The notes under the pieces were generated by a model. That model had not been told where the DNA came from. It made no database searches and saw only the letters and a program-made list of their open reading frames with translations. From Verrucomicrobiia bacterium (GTDB lineage Bacteria; Verrucomicrobiota; Verrucomicrobiia; Verrucomicrobiales; Akkermansiaceae), in NCBI GenBank assembly GCA_947460915.1, contig CANHKJ010000055.1, forward strand, positions 1 through 14,374: a stretch of 14,374 nucleotides of DNA, written 5' to 3'. The position numbers and the translations under genes are program-made. Numbering within the stretch: the first letter of the stretch is position 1; every line of letters begins with the position of its first letter. Below are positions 6,807 to 13,603 of the stretch, piece after piece.

Positions 6807-8182
6807 AGCGCTATCCTGCTATCTTGTGTTCGATCTGGTTGCAGGGCTTGGTCTTGTTACTGCTCACCGCGATTGTTTGGCAATTCCGCTTCGTGCGAGT
6901 GGGACCAAATCTGTTAGCTGATGATGCTTGTGAATCGATTGTTCATTGGCCTGGTGCACCGAGTGATGCCTCGATTCTGCAAGCGGGACCTAACGGCTTG
7001 GTGCTGATCAAACAAACATTGGGGCGCTCGGTGTCGTTGTCGAAAGTGCTGGAGCGCATCGAGGGCTTACGTTTTGTATCCGTCAGGGCTGATGTGGCTT
7101 GGGAGAATGCACTAGCGAAAGACCCTAATAGTTGGGCTCAGCCGCGCATTGTCATCTTAGGCCAAGATCAGCAAGGTCGCAACTGTAGTCCGATCGATCA
7201 TGGAGTGCTTGTCGCGCGAGGGGTGAAGCGGTGGCATCGCATCAATTCGGTATTGGAATTGCCTCCTGCCATGAAGACTGCGCGCATCTATATCGATGCT
7301 TATGGTAATGACTGTACGCTGCGCGTCAATCGTTTGCGTGTAGAGGCTGTGAAACAACGCGCATGGTTTGTTCCCGTGACTGTCGTTTTGTTAGGTGCTT
7401 GGGCACTGCTTCTATCTCGTGTGATGAGTGGAATGATCTTGGGGCGAGCGCCTCGCGTCCGAGCTTTCGCTCTAGCCTGTGGCATTTTGCTTGGGACATG
7501 GCATTTTGTATTCCCCCAAGGTCGGACTTTGTTTCGTCCCTTTCTTTCTGAGTTTTTCTTAGGCGAAAAAATTGCACCTCAACCTGCACCTATTGCGGCA
7601 CCTGTCGTCGTAGCCCCCGTTGCTCCAACGATCACACAATCTCCTCCTGCATCTCCGTCATCAGTTCCGCAAAATACCCAACGCCAGCCTCGCCTGCGTA
7701 CTCTCGTGCCACCTCCCGTTGTCGTTCCTGCCACACCTTTACCCGCGCCCATCAGCACCAACAAATTGCCGCTGCAAGCCGCACCTACTCCCGTCGTGGT
7801 GACAACTCAACCGGAGAGCCGGCACAGTATGATTCTGTTGCAATGGCTGCGTGATTTGGATGGACGCTGGAATTTTCAAAAATACAACTTCACTCACTTC
7901 AGTGCGTTTTTTGGCATCGGACTCTACGTCTTTTTCTTAGGCGGAACCTCTCGCTTATGGCCCTTGCCCCTTGCGATTGCGCTGCTCGGTGAAATCATTC
8001 CGAATGCCTTGTATCACACGTGGGATGTCGGCGATTGGGGTGATGTCTCTGCCAACCTGTTCGGCCTAGCCTTGGCGTTTTTCCTTGTGAAATGGCTCAG
8101 GGCACGCTGGTCTGCTCTAAGGCGGCGTCGATTAAAAGTCGCGGATCCGAGCCATCCTCCAGCTGCATCCGGTGACGCATGA
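6803..8182 (+). CDS. VanZ-like multidomain membrane protein
   Basis: A 459-residue protein with a GTG start overlapping the TGA of the gene before it (GTGA), so probably coupled. It has an N-terminal anchor helix (10-27), an external domain of about 35-185 rich in predicted beta strands (like a jelly-roll binding domain, an inference from pattern only), two helices (187-207, 220-240), and a long Pro/Ala/Val-rich linker (258-340). A VanZ-like module follows: FTHFSAFFGIGLY (363-375), LLGEIIPNALYHTWDVGDWGDVSANLFG (394-421), with His365, Glu397 and the GDWGD(V)xANxxG signature, and a last helix to about 432. The tail is highly basic. VanZ-like proteins are polytopic and of mostly unknown chemistry. 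The 3' end overlaps the moxR gene by 86 bp in the opposite direction. Confidence 0.75.
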   Translation: MKRYPAILCSIWLQGLVLLLLTAIVWQFRFVRVGPNLLADDACESIVHWPGAPSDASILQAGPNGLVLIKQTLGRSVSLSKVLERIEGLRFVSVRADVAWENALAKDPNSWAQPRIVILGQDQQGRNCSPIDHGVLVARGVKRWHRINSVLELPPAMKTARIYIDAYGNDCTLRVNRLRVEAVKQRAWFVPVTVVLLGAWALLLSRVMSGMILGRAPRVRAFALACGILLGTWHFVFPQGRTLFRPFLSEFFLGEKIAPQPAPIAAPVVVAPVAPTITQSPPASPSSVPQNTQRQPRLRTLVPPPVVVPATPLPAPISTNKLPLQAAPTPVVVTTQPESRHSMILLQWLRDLDGRWNFQKYNFTHFSAFFGIGLYVFFLGGTSRLWPLPLAIALLGEIIPNALYHTWDVGDWGDVSANLFGLALAFFLVKWLRARWSALRRRRLKVADPSHPPAASGDA

Positions 8183-9002
8183 CTGCGGCAAACAATGCTT
8201 GCACATGATCGGGGTGCACTTCTTTTTGCCCCTCCAAAAATGCCTTGGCTTTGGCAGCCTGCATCAGATTCAGCAAGGCGCGCACGGATACACAATCTTC
8301 CGAGCCCGACATACGACGTAGCGTGTCGGCCAGTGCGGTGATGTAGGCTGCCACGCGTTCGTGCAAAAAGATTGCGTCCACTTGCTCTTGCAGGGCGATG
8401 ATTTCTTCGGGGCCCAATAGCGTGTCCGCTTCCGTGCTTTTGATTTGACCACGTGCATGACCTAACAGAATCGCGGTTTGCACTTCGTTCGATGGCAGCT
8501 CCATGTGGATCGATAACAGAAAGCGATCCAGCTGTGGCTCGGGCAGTGGAAAGGTGCCTGTGGCATGCACATCGTTTTGCGTTGCGATCACTAAAAACGG
8601 CGATGGTAGTTGATGTGTGACGCCATCAAGTGTCACTTGTTGCTCGCTCATGCATTCCAGCAATGCTGACTGCACGCGTGGTGATGTGCGATTGATTTCA
8701 TCGGCCAATACGCAATGCGCAAAAACGGGGCCGGGGATGAATTGAAAATCCCCTTGGTTCATTCGATAGAGCGAGTAGCCTAACAAATCGGCGGGTAACA
8801 AATCGGGAGTAAATTGCACGCGCTTAAAAATCCCGCCCATCGATTTTGCGAGAGTCGATGCCAGTGAAGTTTTGCCAATTCCTGGTGCTCCTTCGATCAA
8901 GACATGACCTCGCGCCAACAGGGCGGTGAGTAAAAGCTCCGCTGCATTCTCAGATCCGAGAACGGTGGTATGAAGTCGGGCGCGCAGTGCTTCGAGTGAC
9001 AT
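8097..9002 (-). CDS. MoxR-family AAA+ ATPase
   Basis: A 301-residue AAA+ ATPase of the MoxR group. Walker A is GAPGIGKTS (38-46), Walker B is VLADE (98-102) followed by INRTSPRVQSALLECMSE, sensor 1 is in ATQND (Asn143), the arginine-finger region is PEPQLDRFL (Arg160), and the lid has SVRALLNLMQAAKA (Arg241). Length is normal. MoxR proteins act as chaperones that remodel or activate partner proteins, often VWA- or DUF58-containing ones encoded next door. None is present here: downstream is only the convergent VanZ-like gene, whose 3' end overlaps this one by 86 bp. It starts 15 bp after the stop of the exonuclease gene on the same strand, so it is likely the last gene of a yqeY-xth-moxR unit. 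No Shine-Dalgarno is seen. Confidence 0.93.
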   Translation of the reverse strand: MSLEALRARLHTTVLGSENAAELLLTALLARGHVLIEGAPGIGKTSLASTLAKSMGGIFKRVQFTPDLLPADLLGYSLYRMNQGDFQFIPGPVFAHCVLADEINRTSPRVQSALLECMSEQQVTLDGVTHQLPSPFLVIATQNDVHATGTFPLPEPQLDRFLLSIHMELPSNEVQTAILLGHARGQIKSTEADTLLGPEEIIALQEQVDAIFLHERVAAYITALADTLRRMSGSEDCVSVRALLNLMQAAKAKAFLEGQKEVHPDHVQALFAAVMRHRMQLEDGSDPRLLIDAALEQTSVP

Positions 9003-9017
9003 GGGGATAAGAAAGTG

Positions 9018-9782
9018 TTAGGCGAGGTGCAAGGCTACAGGGCAGTGATCGGAGCCATGCACATGGGGCAAAATGTTAGCTTCGGCGATGCGTTCGTTCA
9101 GCGATTGCGAGACCAAAAAGTAATCGAGACGCCATCCAATGTTGCGCTCCCGAGCGCCAGCACGATACGACCACCACGAGTAGGCATCGCGTTGCTCGGG
9201 ATAGAGATGGCGAAATGTATCAGTGAATCCTGCCGTAAGCATATTCGAGAATCCCTGCCGCTCTTGATCAGAAAATCCCGCATTTTTGCGATTCTCACGC
9301 GGCCGTGCGAGGTCGATCTCTTGGTGCGATACATTAAGATCACCACAGAAAATCACCGGCTTATTGCGCTCGATTTCTAACAATTTCACGTAGGCCAAAA
9401 AATCGGCGTCCCACTGCATCCGATAGTCGAGCCGACGCAGTTCATCCTGCGAGTTCGGCGTGTAGACGGTGACTAACGAAAAATCTGCATACTCCGCCGT
9501 GATCACTCGACCTTCAGTGTCATGGTGATCATGACGAATGCCGTAATCAATGCTCAGCGGCGCAGACTTCGAGAAAATCGCCGTGCCCGAATAACCGGCC
9601 TTCTGAGCCGAATTCCAATAGCGCTTGTATCCTGCAAATTCCAAGGGCAGATCCACCTGCTCCTCGCGTGCCTTGGTTTCCTGAAGGCACAGCACGTCGG
9701 GATTTTCCTGACTGACAAAGTCCGCCATGCCCTTGTTCAACGCGGCACGAATGCCGTTCACGTTCCAAGAAATCAACAACAT
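9018..9782 (-). CDS. xth: Exodeoxyribonuclease III / AP endonuclease
   Basis: A 254-residue Mg2+-dependent nuclease of the exonuclease III (EEP) superfamily. It cleaves at abasic sites and degrades 3' ends in base-excision repair in the cytoplasm. All core motifs are present: SWNVNGIRA (Asn7), LQETKA (Glu35), TVYTPNS (Tyr107), FCGDLNVSHQEIDLARP (Asp148, Asn150), WRLDYFLVS (Asp220) and the C-terminal GSDHCPV (Asp245, His246). Length matches the family. The ATG at 9782 is 6 bp after the yqeY stop, with no own ribosome site visible, so translation probably follows from yqeY. The symbol is used in a family sense: E. coli xthA and B. subtilis exoA are both homologous. Confidence 0.96.
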   Translation of the reverse strand: MLLISWNVNGIRAALNKGMADFVSQENPDVLCLQETKAREEQVDLPLEFAGYKRYWNSAQKAGYSGTAIFSKSAPLSIDYGIRHDHHDTEGRVITAEYADFSLVTVYTPNSQDELRRLDYRMQWDADFLAYVKLLEIERNKPVIFCGDLNVSHQEIDLARPRENRKNAGFSDQERQGFSNMLTAGFTDTFRHLYPEQRDAYSWWSYRAGARERNIGWRLDYFLVSQSLNERIAEANILPHVHGSDHCPVALHLA

Positions 9783-9788
9783 GATCGT

Positions 9789-10244
9789 TTAGCTCAGGCG
9801 TTTCATCACCAGTTGTGACAGCGTGCGACCATCAGCACGACCATCCACCAACTCCTGCAAGGCTTTCATCACCTTGCCCATGTCTGCTTTGCTGGTGGCA
9901 CCTGTGGATTCTACCGCCTGCTCTAACAAGGCTGCAACTTCCTCCTCGCTCAACGCCGCAGGAAGGAATTTTGCGAGAATCGCCATCTCAAGTTTTTCAT
10001 TCTCCGCAAGCTCGACGCGGTCAGCTTTTTCGAACTGCTCGATCGAATCCTGCCGTTGTTTGATTTGCTTGCGCACGATCGCAAGACACTCAGCATCATC
10101 CAGGGCCGTGCCTAGTCCACCCTTTTCGATCGCGGCATTGGTCAGCGCGCTCTTCAATGCCCGCAACGTATTCAATGCCACCGCATCCTTCGCGCGCATG
10201 GCATTCTTAATGTCTTCCGAAAGTGATTCCACAAATGTGCTCAT
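9789..10244 (-). CDS. yqeY: GatB/YqeY-domain protein
   Basis: A 151-residue mostly helical protein of the YqeY family. Typical stretches are DIKNAMRAKDAVALNTLRALKSAL (11-34), KQIKQRQDSIEQFEKADRVELAENEKLEMAILAKFLPAALSEEEV (59-103) and DMGKVMKALQELVDGRADGRTLSQLV (121-146). The domain is related to the tail of GatB, the tRNA amidotransferase subunit, and a role in tRNA-dependent processes is suspected but the stand-alone protein has no firm biochemical function. The ATG at 10244 is preceded on the minus strand by GGAGGT with an 11-nt spacer, one of the few Shine-Dalgarno-like sites in the window. It is the likely first gene of the unit with xth and moxR. Confidence 0.93.
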   Translation of the reverse strand: MSTFVESLSEDIKNAMRAKDAVALNTLRALKSALTNAAIEKGGLGTALDDAECLAIVRKQIKQRQDSIEQFEKADRVELAENEKLEMAILAKFLPAALSEEEVAALLEQAVESTGATSKADMGKVMKALQELVDGRADGRTLSQLVMKRLS

Positions 10245-10249
10245 GCCGA

Positions 10250-10260
10250 TAATCTACCTC
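10250..10260 (-). promoter_or_regulatory. Shine-Dalgarno site of yqeY
   Basis: On the minus strand GGAGGT (10255-10260) lies upstream of the yqeY ATG (10242-10244), about 11 nt away. That spacing is slightly long. The site is notable because most genes in the window have no such motif. Confidence 0.45.
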
Positions 10261-10383
10261 CACATCAACTCACTGCACAAGCATGATTTTTGGCAGCTAT
10301 TGTGGCGGCACTGTCAACTCGTCGCGCCGCAGCGAGGCCTAGGAGAAAGTGCTAAGCCGATCTCAATGTGGCAACAAAACACA

Positions 10384-10412
10384 TTGACAGGCAAATTGCC
10401 GCCTCATACGAA
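10384..10412 (+). promoter_or_regulatory. Probable promoter with operator-like palindrome
   Basis: A consensus TTGACA (10384-10389) is followed after 17 bp by TACGAA (10407-10412, 3 of 6). The expected start coincides with the ATG at 10420, giving a leaderless message. Inside the spacer GGCAA-A-TTGCC (10390-10400) is a perfect 11-bp inverted repeat directly touching the -35 box, a position where a repressor would block RNA polymerase. Confidence 0.4.
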
Positions 10413-10419
10413 TTGAACA

Positions 10420-10992
10420 ATGATCACTGACGCCGAACCAATTACCCCGACATCCAAAGGTCTCAACCTAGGCAACAAGGCGCGATGTGGCTTTGCCACG
10501 ATGATCCTCATTTGCTTGCTCCTATTTCTGTGCGTTGTCGCATTTCGTGCGGCCTTGGAAAGAACACCCTATGAGCTCCAAGATTCCCAAGGCCGAACGA
10601 TGGGCTTCAATGATGTTTTTTCAAGCGAGCACTTCGGTTTCATTTATGATCGCGTATCAATTAACGGAACCATTTCCTATCTGAATGCCTACGACTGGTT
10701 TTTCATCGCAACACTACTTCTGGGAATATGGCTGGTCTGGAAAGCGCAGCGGAAAACATTGCTCATCTACAGTTGTGCCCAACTCGTGCTTTTTCCAGTC
10801 GGCTATTTGGGTTTCCTGATCGGCGGTTACACCATCGTTGACTGGCTCATATCAAAACCCAGAGGCTACATTCTTCGCTGTGATCGCGAATTTTTCATCG
10901 ACATCCCCTTCGTCCCCGTTGCTGGTCACACCCCATGGCTCCTTTGTGCCATGTGGATGATTTTGGTACTGTGGCGTGGGCGCAGAGGCTGA
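10420..10992 (+). CDS. Membrane protein of unknown function
   Basis: I do not recognise a family. It is 190 residues with four probable membrane helices (about 24-43, 90-108, 114-136 and 170-186). A short polar N-terminus precedes helix 1. Between helices 1 and 2 lies a soluble loop of about 45 residues (ERTPYELQDSQGRTMGFNDVF ... DRVSINGTISYLNAYDW). A second soluble loop (140-168) includes the segment SKPRGYILRCDREFFIDIPF. The short C-terminus is basic (WRGRRG). By the positive-inside rule the ends face the cytoplasm and both larger loops face out, though this is not certain. The gene is isolated, diverges from yqeY and has its own promoter-like site; no Shine-Dalgarno is seen. It is probably real because the helices are regular and the frame is long. 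Confidence 0.65.
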   Translation: MITDAEPITPTSKGLNLGNKARCGFATMILICLLLFLCVVAFRAALERTPYELQDSQGRTMGFNDVFSSEHFGFIYDRVSINGTISYLNAYDWFFIATLLLGIWLVWKAQRKTLLIYSCAQLVLFPVGYLGFLIGGYTIVDWLISKPRGYILRCDREFFIDIPFVPVAGHTPWLLCAMWMILVLWRGRRG

Positions 10993-11023
10993 GAATCTAA
11001 CGAAATATACAGGAGATAGTTCA

Positions 11024-11158
11024 ATGGGTCCGATCAATAGCATGAATTTGTCCCAATTGTTCCAATCTCCGAATAAACTCAGTTCTTCTTATTCGATAGC
11101 AGTTAGAATCCGGCCAACTCAAAGGCTGAGCATTTCTAGACTTAAGGCTCGTTGGTGA
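11024..11158 (+). CDS. Possible small protein with a good ribosome site (doubtful)
   Basis: A 44-codon frame begins with ATG at 11024, with AGGAGA at 11011-11016 and a 7-nt spacer, a better Shine-Dalgarno than most genes here have. The predicted product is Ser/Arg-rich with no clear helix or domain (begins MGPINSMNLSQLFQSPNKL, ends ISRLKARW). Codons such as AGA, AGG and ATA are common in it, unlike its neighbours, which argues against coding. It overlaps the convergent lamin-tail gene by 17 bp. Treat as a candidate only. Confidence 0.15.
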   Translation: MGPINSMNLSQLFQSPNKLSSSYSIAVRIRPTQRLSISRLKARW

Positions 11159-13133
11159 TGGCGCGGAAGAATTGCTTGGCGTTGGTTGCAGTGTTTTTCG
11201 GGAACTGCACGGTGGTATTGCCGAAGTTGGCTTTCGTGGGGTGCGCGACGGTGGCCTGGCTCAAGGGCGAAATCGTCGTCCATTGATTCAGGTCGGTGGA
11301 AACTTGATAGGTGAAAATCAAGGCGGCATCGTTGTTGCGACGAGCGTGAGTCCACGAAAGATTGGCGCCGATGTTGAGCGATCCGTTCGGGAAGTCGGCA
11401 TCCTTGACGGTGGGATCACCGCCGAATGCATACTCTTGCAGATTGCTGCGGCCATCGGCATCGGGGTCAGCAGCGGCGAGTGCATTGTTTCCTGTTAGGC
11501 CAAAGGACGCGGTCCAGGTGATGAAGGCGGTGAGACGGAAGGGAAGGAAATTTTGCGTGCGTGGTGTGGTACCATCGAGCCAATTGTTCGGACTGCCGAA
11601 GGTGGACTCGGAGGCTCCATCGTCGTAACCTTGCTCTGTGCTACTGGAGCGCATTAGTGGAGTAACCGCAGTGGTGGGATGGCCTTCGAGTTCGAATACT
11701 TCACGACTGCTGAGACCATCGAGTGGAGCGACACCTTCGCCGACCGGGCCGTAGATGTTTTGGTTGCTGGCGTTGCGAATGCGAAACTGTGTGCCATCAT
11801 TGTTGATATCGAGGCCGGTAACAGTGCCTGCGGCGATGGTGTATCCATTGGTGGCTAGATTGGTGTAGGTCGTGTAGGTCGTATCACCGATGTAGAGGTT
11901 GGTCCAAGTATCACCTGTGGTGCTGCGATTGTTGCGGATGCCAAATTGGGTATTGCGACCTCCGGCAGAACTGTCTTTTGCGATGATGGTGAGAATGGTG
12001 CCTGTGGGGACTGTTTGCCAGTTGACGTTTTGTGAAAGCGTGATGGTGTCAGATGCCACGAAGCCATTGCCGAGGTTCTTGCCGATTTCGATTTTCCATC
12101 CGCGGAGATCCATGGTCGATGCAGAGCCATTGCCAGTAATGACAAATTCGGCCCAGTTGCCGCCATTGCCGAGTGCTCTGCCGAAATACGTATCTTGCGA
12201 GGCTGCACCGCCATCATCATCGACGGTGGCTGTTCCGCCGTTGAGATAGTTCGCTGCACCCACGGCATTGTATTCGTTGAGAATCACTGAGGGTGAGGTA
12301 TTGAGGATGCTGAGCACAAACTCATGAACTGTAGACACGCCAGCGCTGGTGGCAGTAATGGCGATGTTGTGGTTTGTGGCATCGGCAATTGTCAGGGCGC
12401 GATTGGTGGTGAGTGTAGCAGTGCCTCCTGAGCTCGTCGAAAGAGTCAAAAAGGAAGGGATGCTTGTAGCGGTTAGTGTCGGCGCTGCAAATCCTGGACG
12501 CAACGCATTGAGCGTGTAGCTGTATGTTCCGAGAGCGTGGCGAATAGGAGTGGTGGTGAAATGAATTTTTTCTTTGCCTGGAGAGCCGACGTCAGCTTGC
12601 GACGATGTGTAGGCACCATTTCTTCCGTTGACGCTGGTTTGATTGTAAATCGGTGTTGCATCCTCGTGGTAGACAAATGAACGCCCAGCAACAGCTGCGC
12701 CAAATTTTACCTCAGCAACTGCAGTACCTGCTGGATTGTAGAGGATGACAGAGTCACCAGTTCCTCCAAGGCCGGAAAACTTTTGAGAGCCTACGATCGT
12801 CTCGGGGAATAGGAAGCTGCTCAGTACGGTAGTGCTAGCACTGATCCCCCACGCGATTTTCCATGTGCCTACCTCAGTACCCAATGCATCTTGAAGTATG
12901 ATAATCGATTGATTGGGCGCAATGCTAATGCCTGATGGAAAATAGCTGGGCGTTATTCCATCGTCATCATTCCAGTAATAGCCATCAAGGCTCACGGCAC
13001 TTGTTCCAGTGTTCGTCAATTCCCACCAATCGCCTTTGAGTGTGGTGTGACCACTGCTGGGCATCACCTCCGTGATAACAAGATCGGCGCTAGCAGATAG
13101 ACTGAGGAGTGCGAGAAGAAGGATGGGTTTCAT
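11142..13133 (-). CDS. Secreted protein with two lamin-tail domains
   Basis: From the ATG at 13133 it is 663 residues. A short signal peptide (MKPILLLALLSLSASA, cleavage before DLVIT) exports it. Residues about 16-190 form a lamin-tail domain (LVITEVMPSSG ... WWELTNTGTSAVSLDGYYW). Residues about 195-278 look like an Ig/cadherin-type fold. A second lamin-tail-like domain covers about 282-525 (VILNEYNAVGAANYL ... GNWAEFVITGNG ... MDLRGWKIEIGKN). A calcium-type loop with DPDADGRSNLQEYAFGGDP (556-574) and a C-terminal beta domain (about 585-663, with STDLNQWT and a final FFRAITNEP) are typical of Verrucomicrobia exported proteins. No PEP-CTERM or LPXTG anchor is seen. The ATG was chosen over an upstream start at 13220 because it begins a clean signal peptide. 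Adhesive or cell-surface function is inferred. Confidence 0.85.
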   Translation of the reverse strand: MKPILLLALLSLSASADLVITEVMPSSGHTTLKGDWWELTNTGTSAVSLDGYYWNDDDGITPSYFPSGISIAPNQSIIILQDALGTEVGTWKIAWGISASTTVLSSFLFPETIVGSQKFSGLGGTGDSVILYNPAGTAVAEVKFGAAVAGRSFVYHEDATPIYNQTSVNGRNGAYTSSQADVGSPGKEKIHFTTTPIRHALGTYSYTLNALRPGFAAPTLTATSIPSFLTLSTSSGGTATLTTNRALTIADATNHNIAITATSAGVSTVHEFVLSILNTSPSVILNEYNAVGAANYLNGGTATVDDDGGAASQDTYFGRALGNGGNWAEFVITGNGSASTMDLRGWKIEIGKNLGNGFVASDTITLSQNVNWQTVPTGTILTIIAKDSSAGGRNTQFGIRNNRSTTGDTWTNLYIGDTTYTTYTNLATNGYTIAAGTVTGLDINNDGTQFRIRNASNQNIYGPVGEGVAPLDGLSSREVFELEGHPTTAVTPLMRSSSTEQGYDDGASESTFGSPNNWLDGTTPRTQNFLPFRLTAFITWTASFGLTGNNALAAADPDADGRSNLQEYAFGGDPTVKDADFPNGSLNIGANLSWTHARRNNDAALIFTYQVSTDLNQWTTISPLSQATVAHPTKANFGNTTVQFPKNTATNAKQFFRAITNEP

Positions 13134-13233
13134 GAGTCGATGCGGAGAAATGCTGCAAGAAAACTGGTGCAGAAATGGCTGGTGGTCAAGTGCTTTGATC
13201 GCCCCTGACTCAGCTGTCACATCGGAAAATGGG

Positions 13234-13596
13234 TCATTTTTTCGCGGACCCGAGCGCTTGTCGTTCCTTGGCGCTGAGGCTTTTCAAGACCAACTCGTAG
13301 GAGTGATCAATGAGTTCGCGAATCAATTTGCTGGGTACTGCTCCATCGAGGCGAACGGAATTCCAGTGTTTTTTGTTCATGTGATAGCCGGGAGTGATGT
13401 CCTCATACTGTTCGCGAAGTTCGATCGCGCGATCAGGGTCGCATTTCAAATTGATGAATGACGGATACGAATCGGGTGAGGTGATGGCAAAAACTTTTCC
13501 CGCTACTTTATAGACCAAAGAGTCTGGCCCGAAGGGCGTGGTCTCCATGGCATGGGGAAGGCTGAGACAATGATCGATGGCATCGGCGAGGTCCAT
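13234..13596 (-). CDS. MmcQ/YjbR family protein
   Basis: A 120-residue protein of the YjbR/MmcQ family (CyaY-like fold, often annotated as DNA-binding, precise role unknown). Matching stretches are TTPFGPDSLVYKVAGKVFA (19-37), INLKCDPDRAIELREQYEDI (48-67), PGYHMNKKHWNSVRLDG (69-85) and LIRELIDHSYELVLKSL (91-107). The length fits the family. The ATG at 13596 starts the conserved MDLADAIDHCL helix; an upstream start at 13668 would add 24 residues that overlap the preceding gene. It begins 7 bp after the stop of the ThrE-like exporter, with no Shine-Dalgarno, so it is probably co-transcribed with it. The lamin-tail gene follows after 100 bp. Confidence 0.9.
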   Translation of the reverse strand: MDLADAIDHCLSLPHAMETTPFGPDSLVYKVAGKVFAITSPDSYPSFINLKCDPDRAIELREQYEDITPGYHMNKKHWNSVRLDGAVPSKLIRELIDHSYELVLKSLSAKERQALGSAKK

Positions 13597-13603
13597 GCAA
13601 CTA

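Noticed and set aside
10993..11141. Terminator between the orphan membrane protein and the lamin-tail gene
   Set aside because: Only short 4-bp stems (for example CTCA-TGAG near 11118-11130) are visible and no T-tract follows.
11855..12268. Minus-strand open frame of 137 codons
   Set aside because: Out-of-frame reading of the low-complexity lamin-tail gene; the real frame has a signal peptide and domains.
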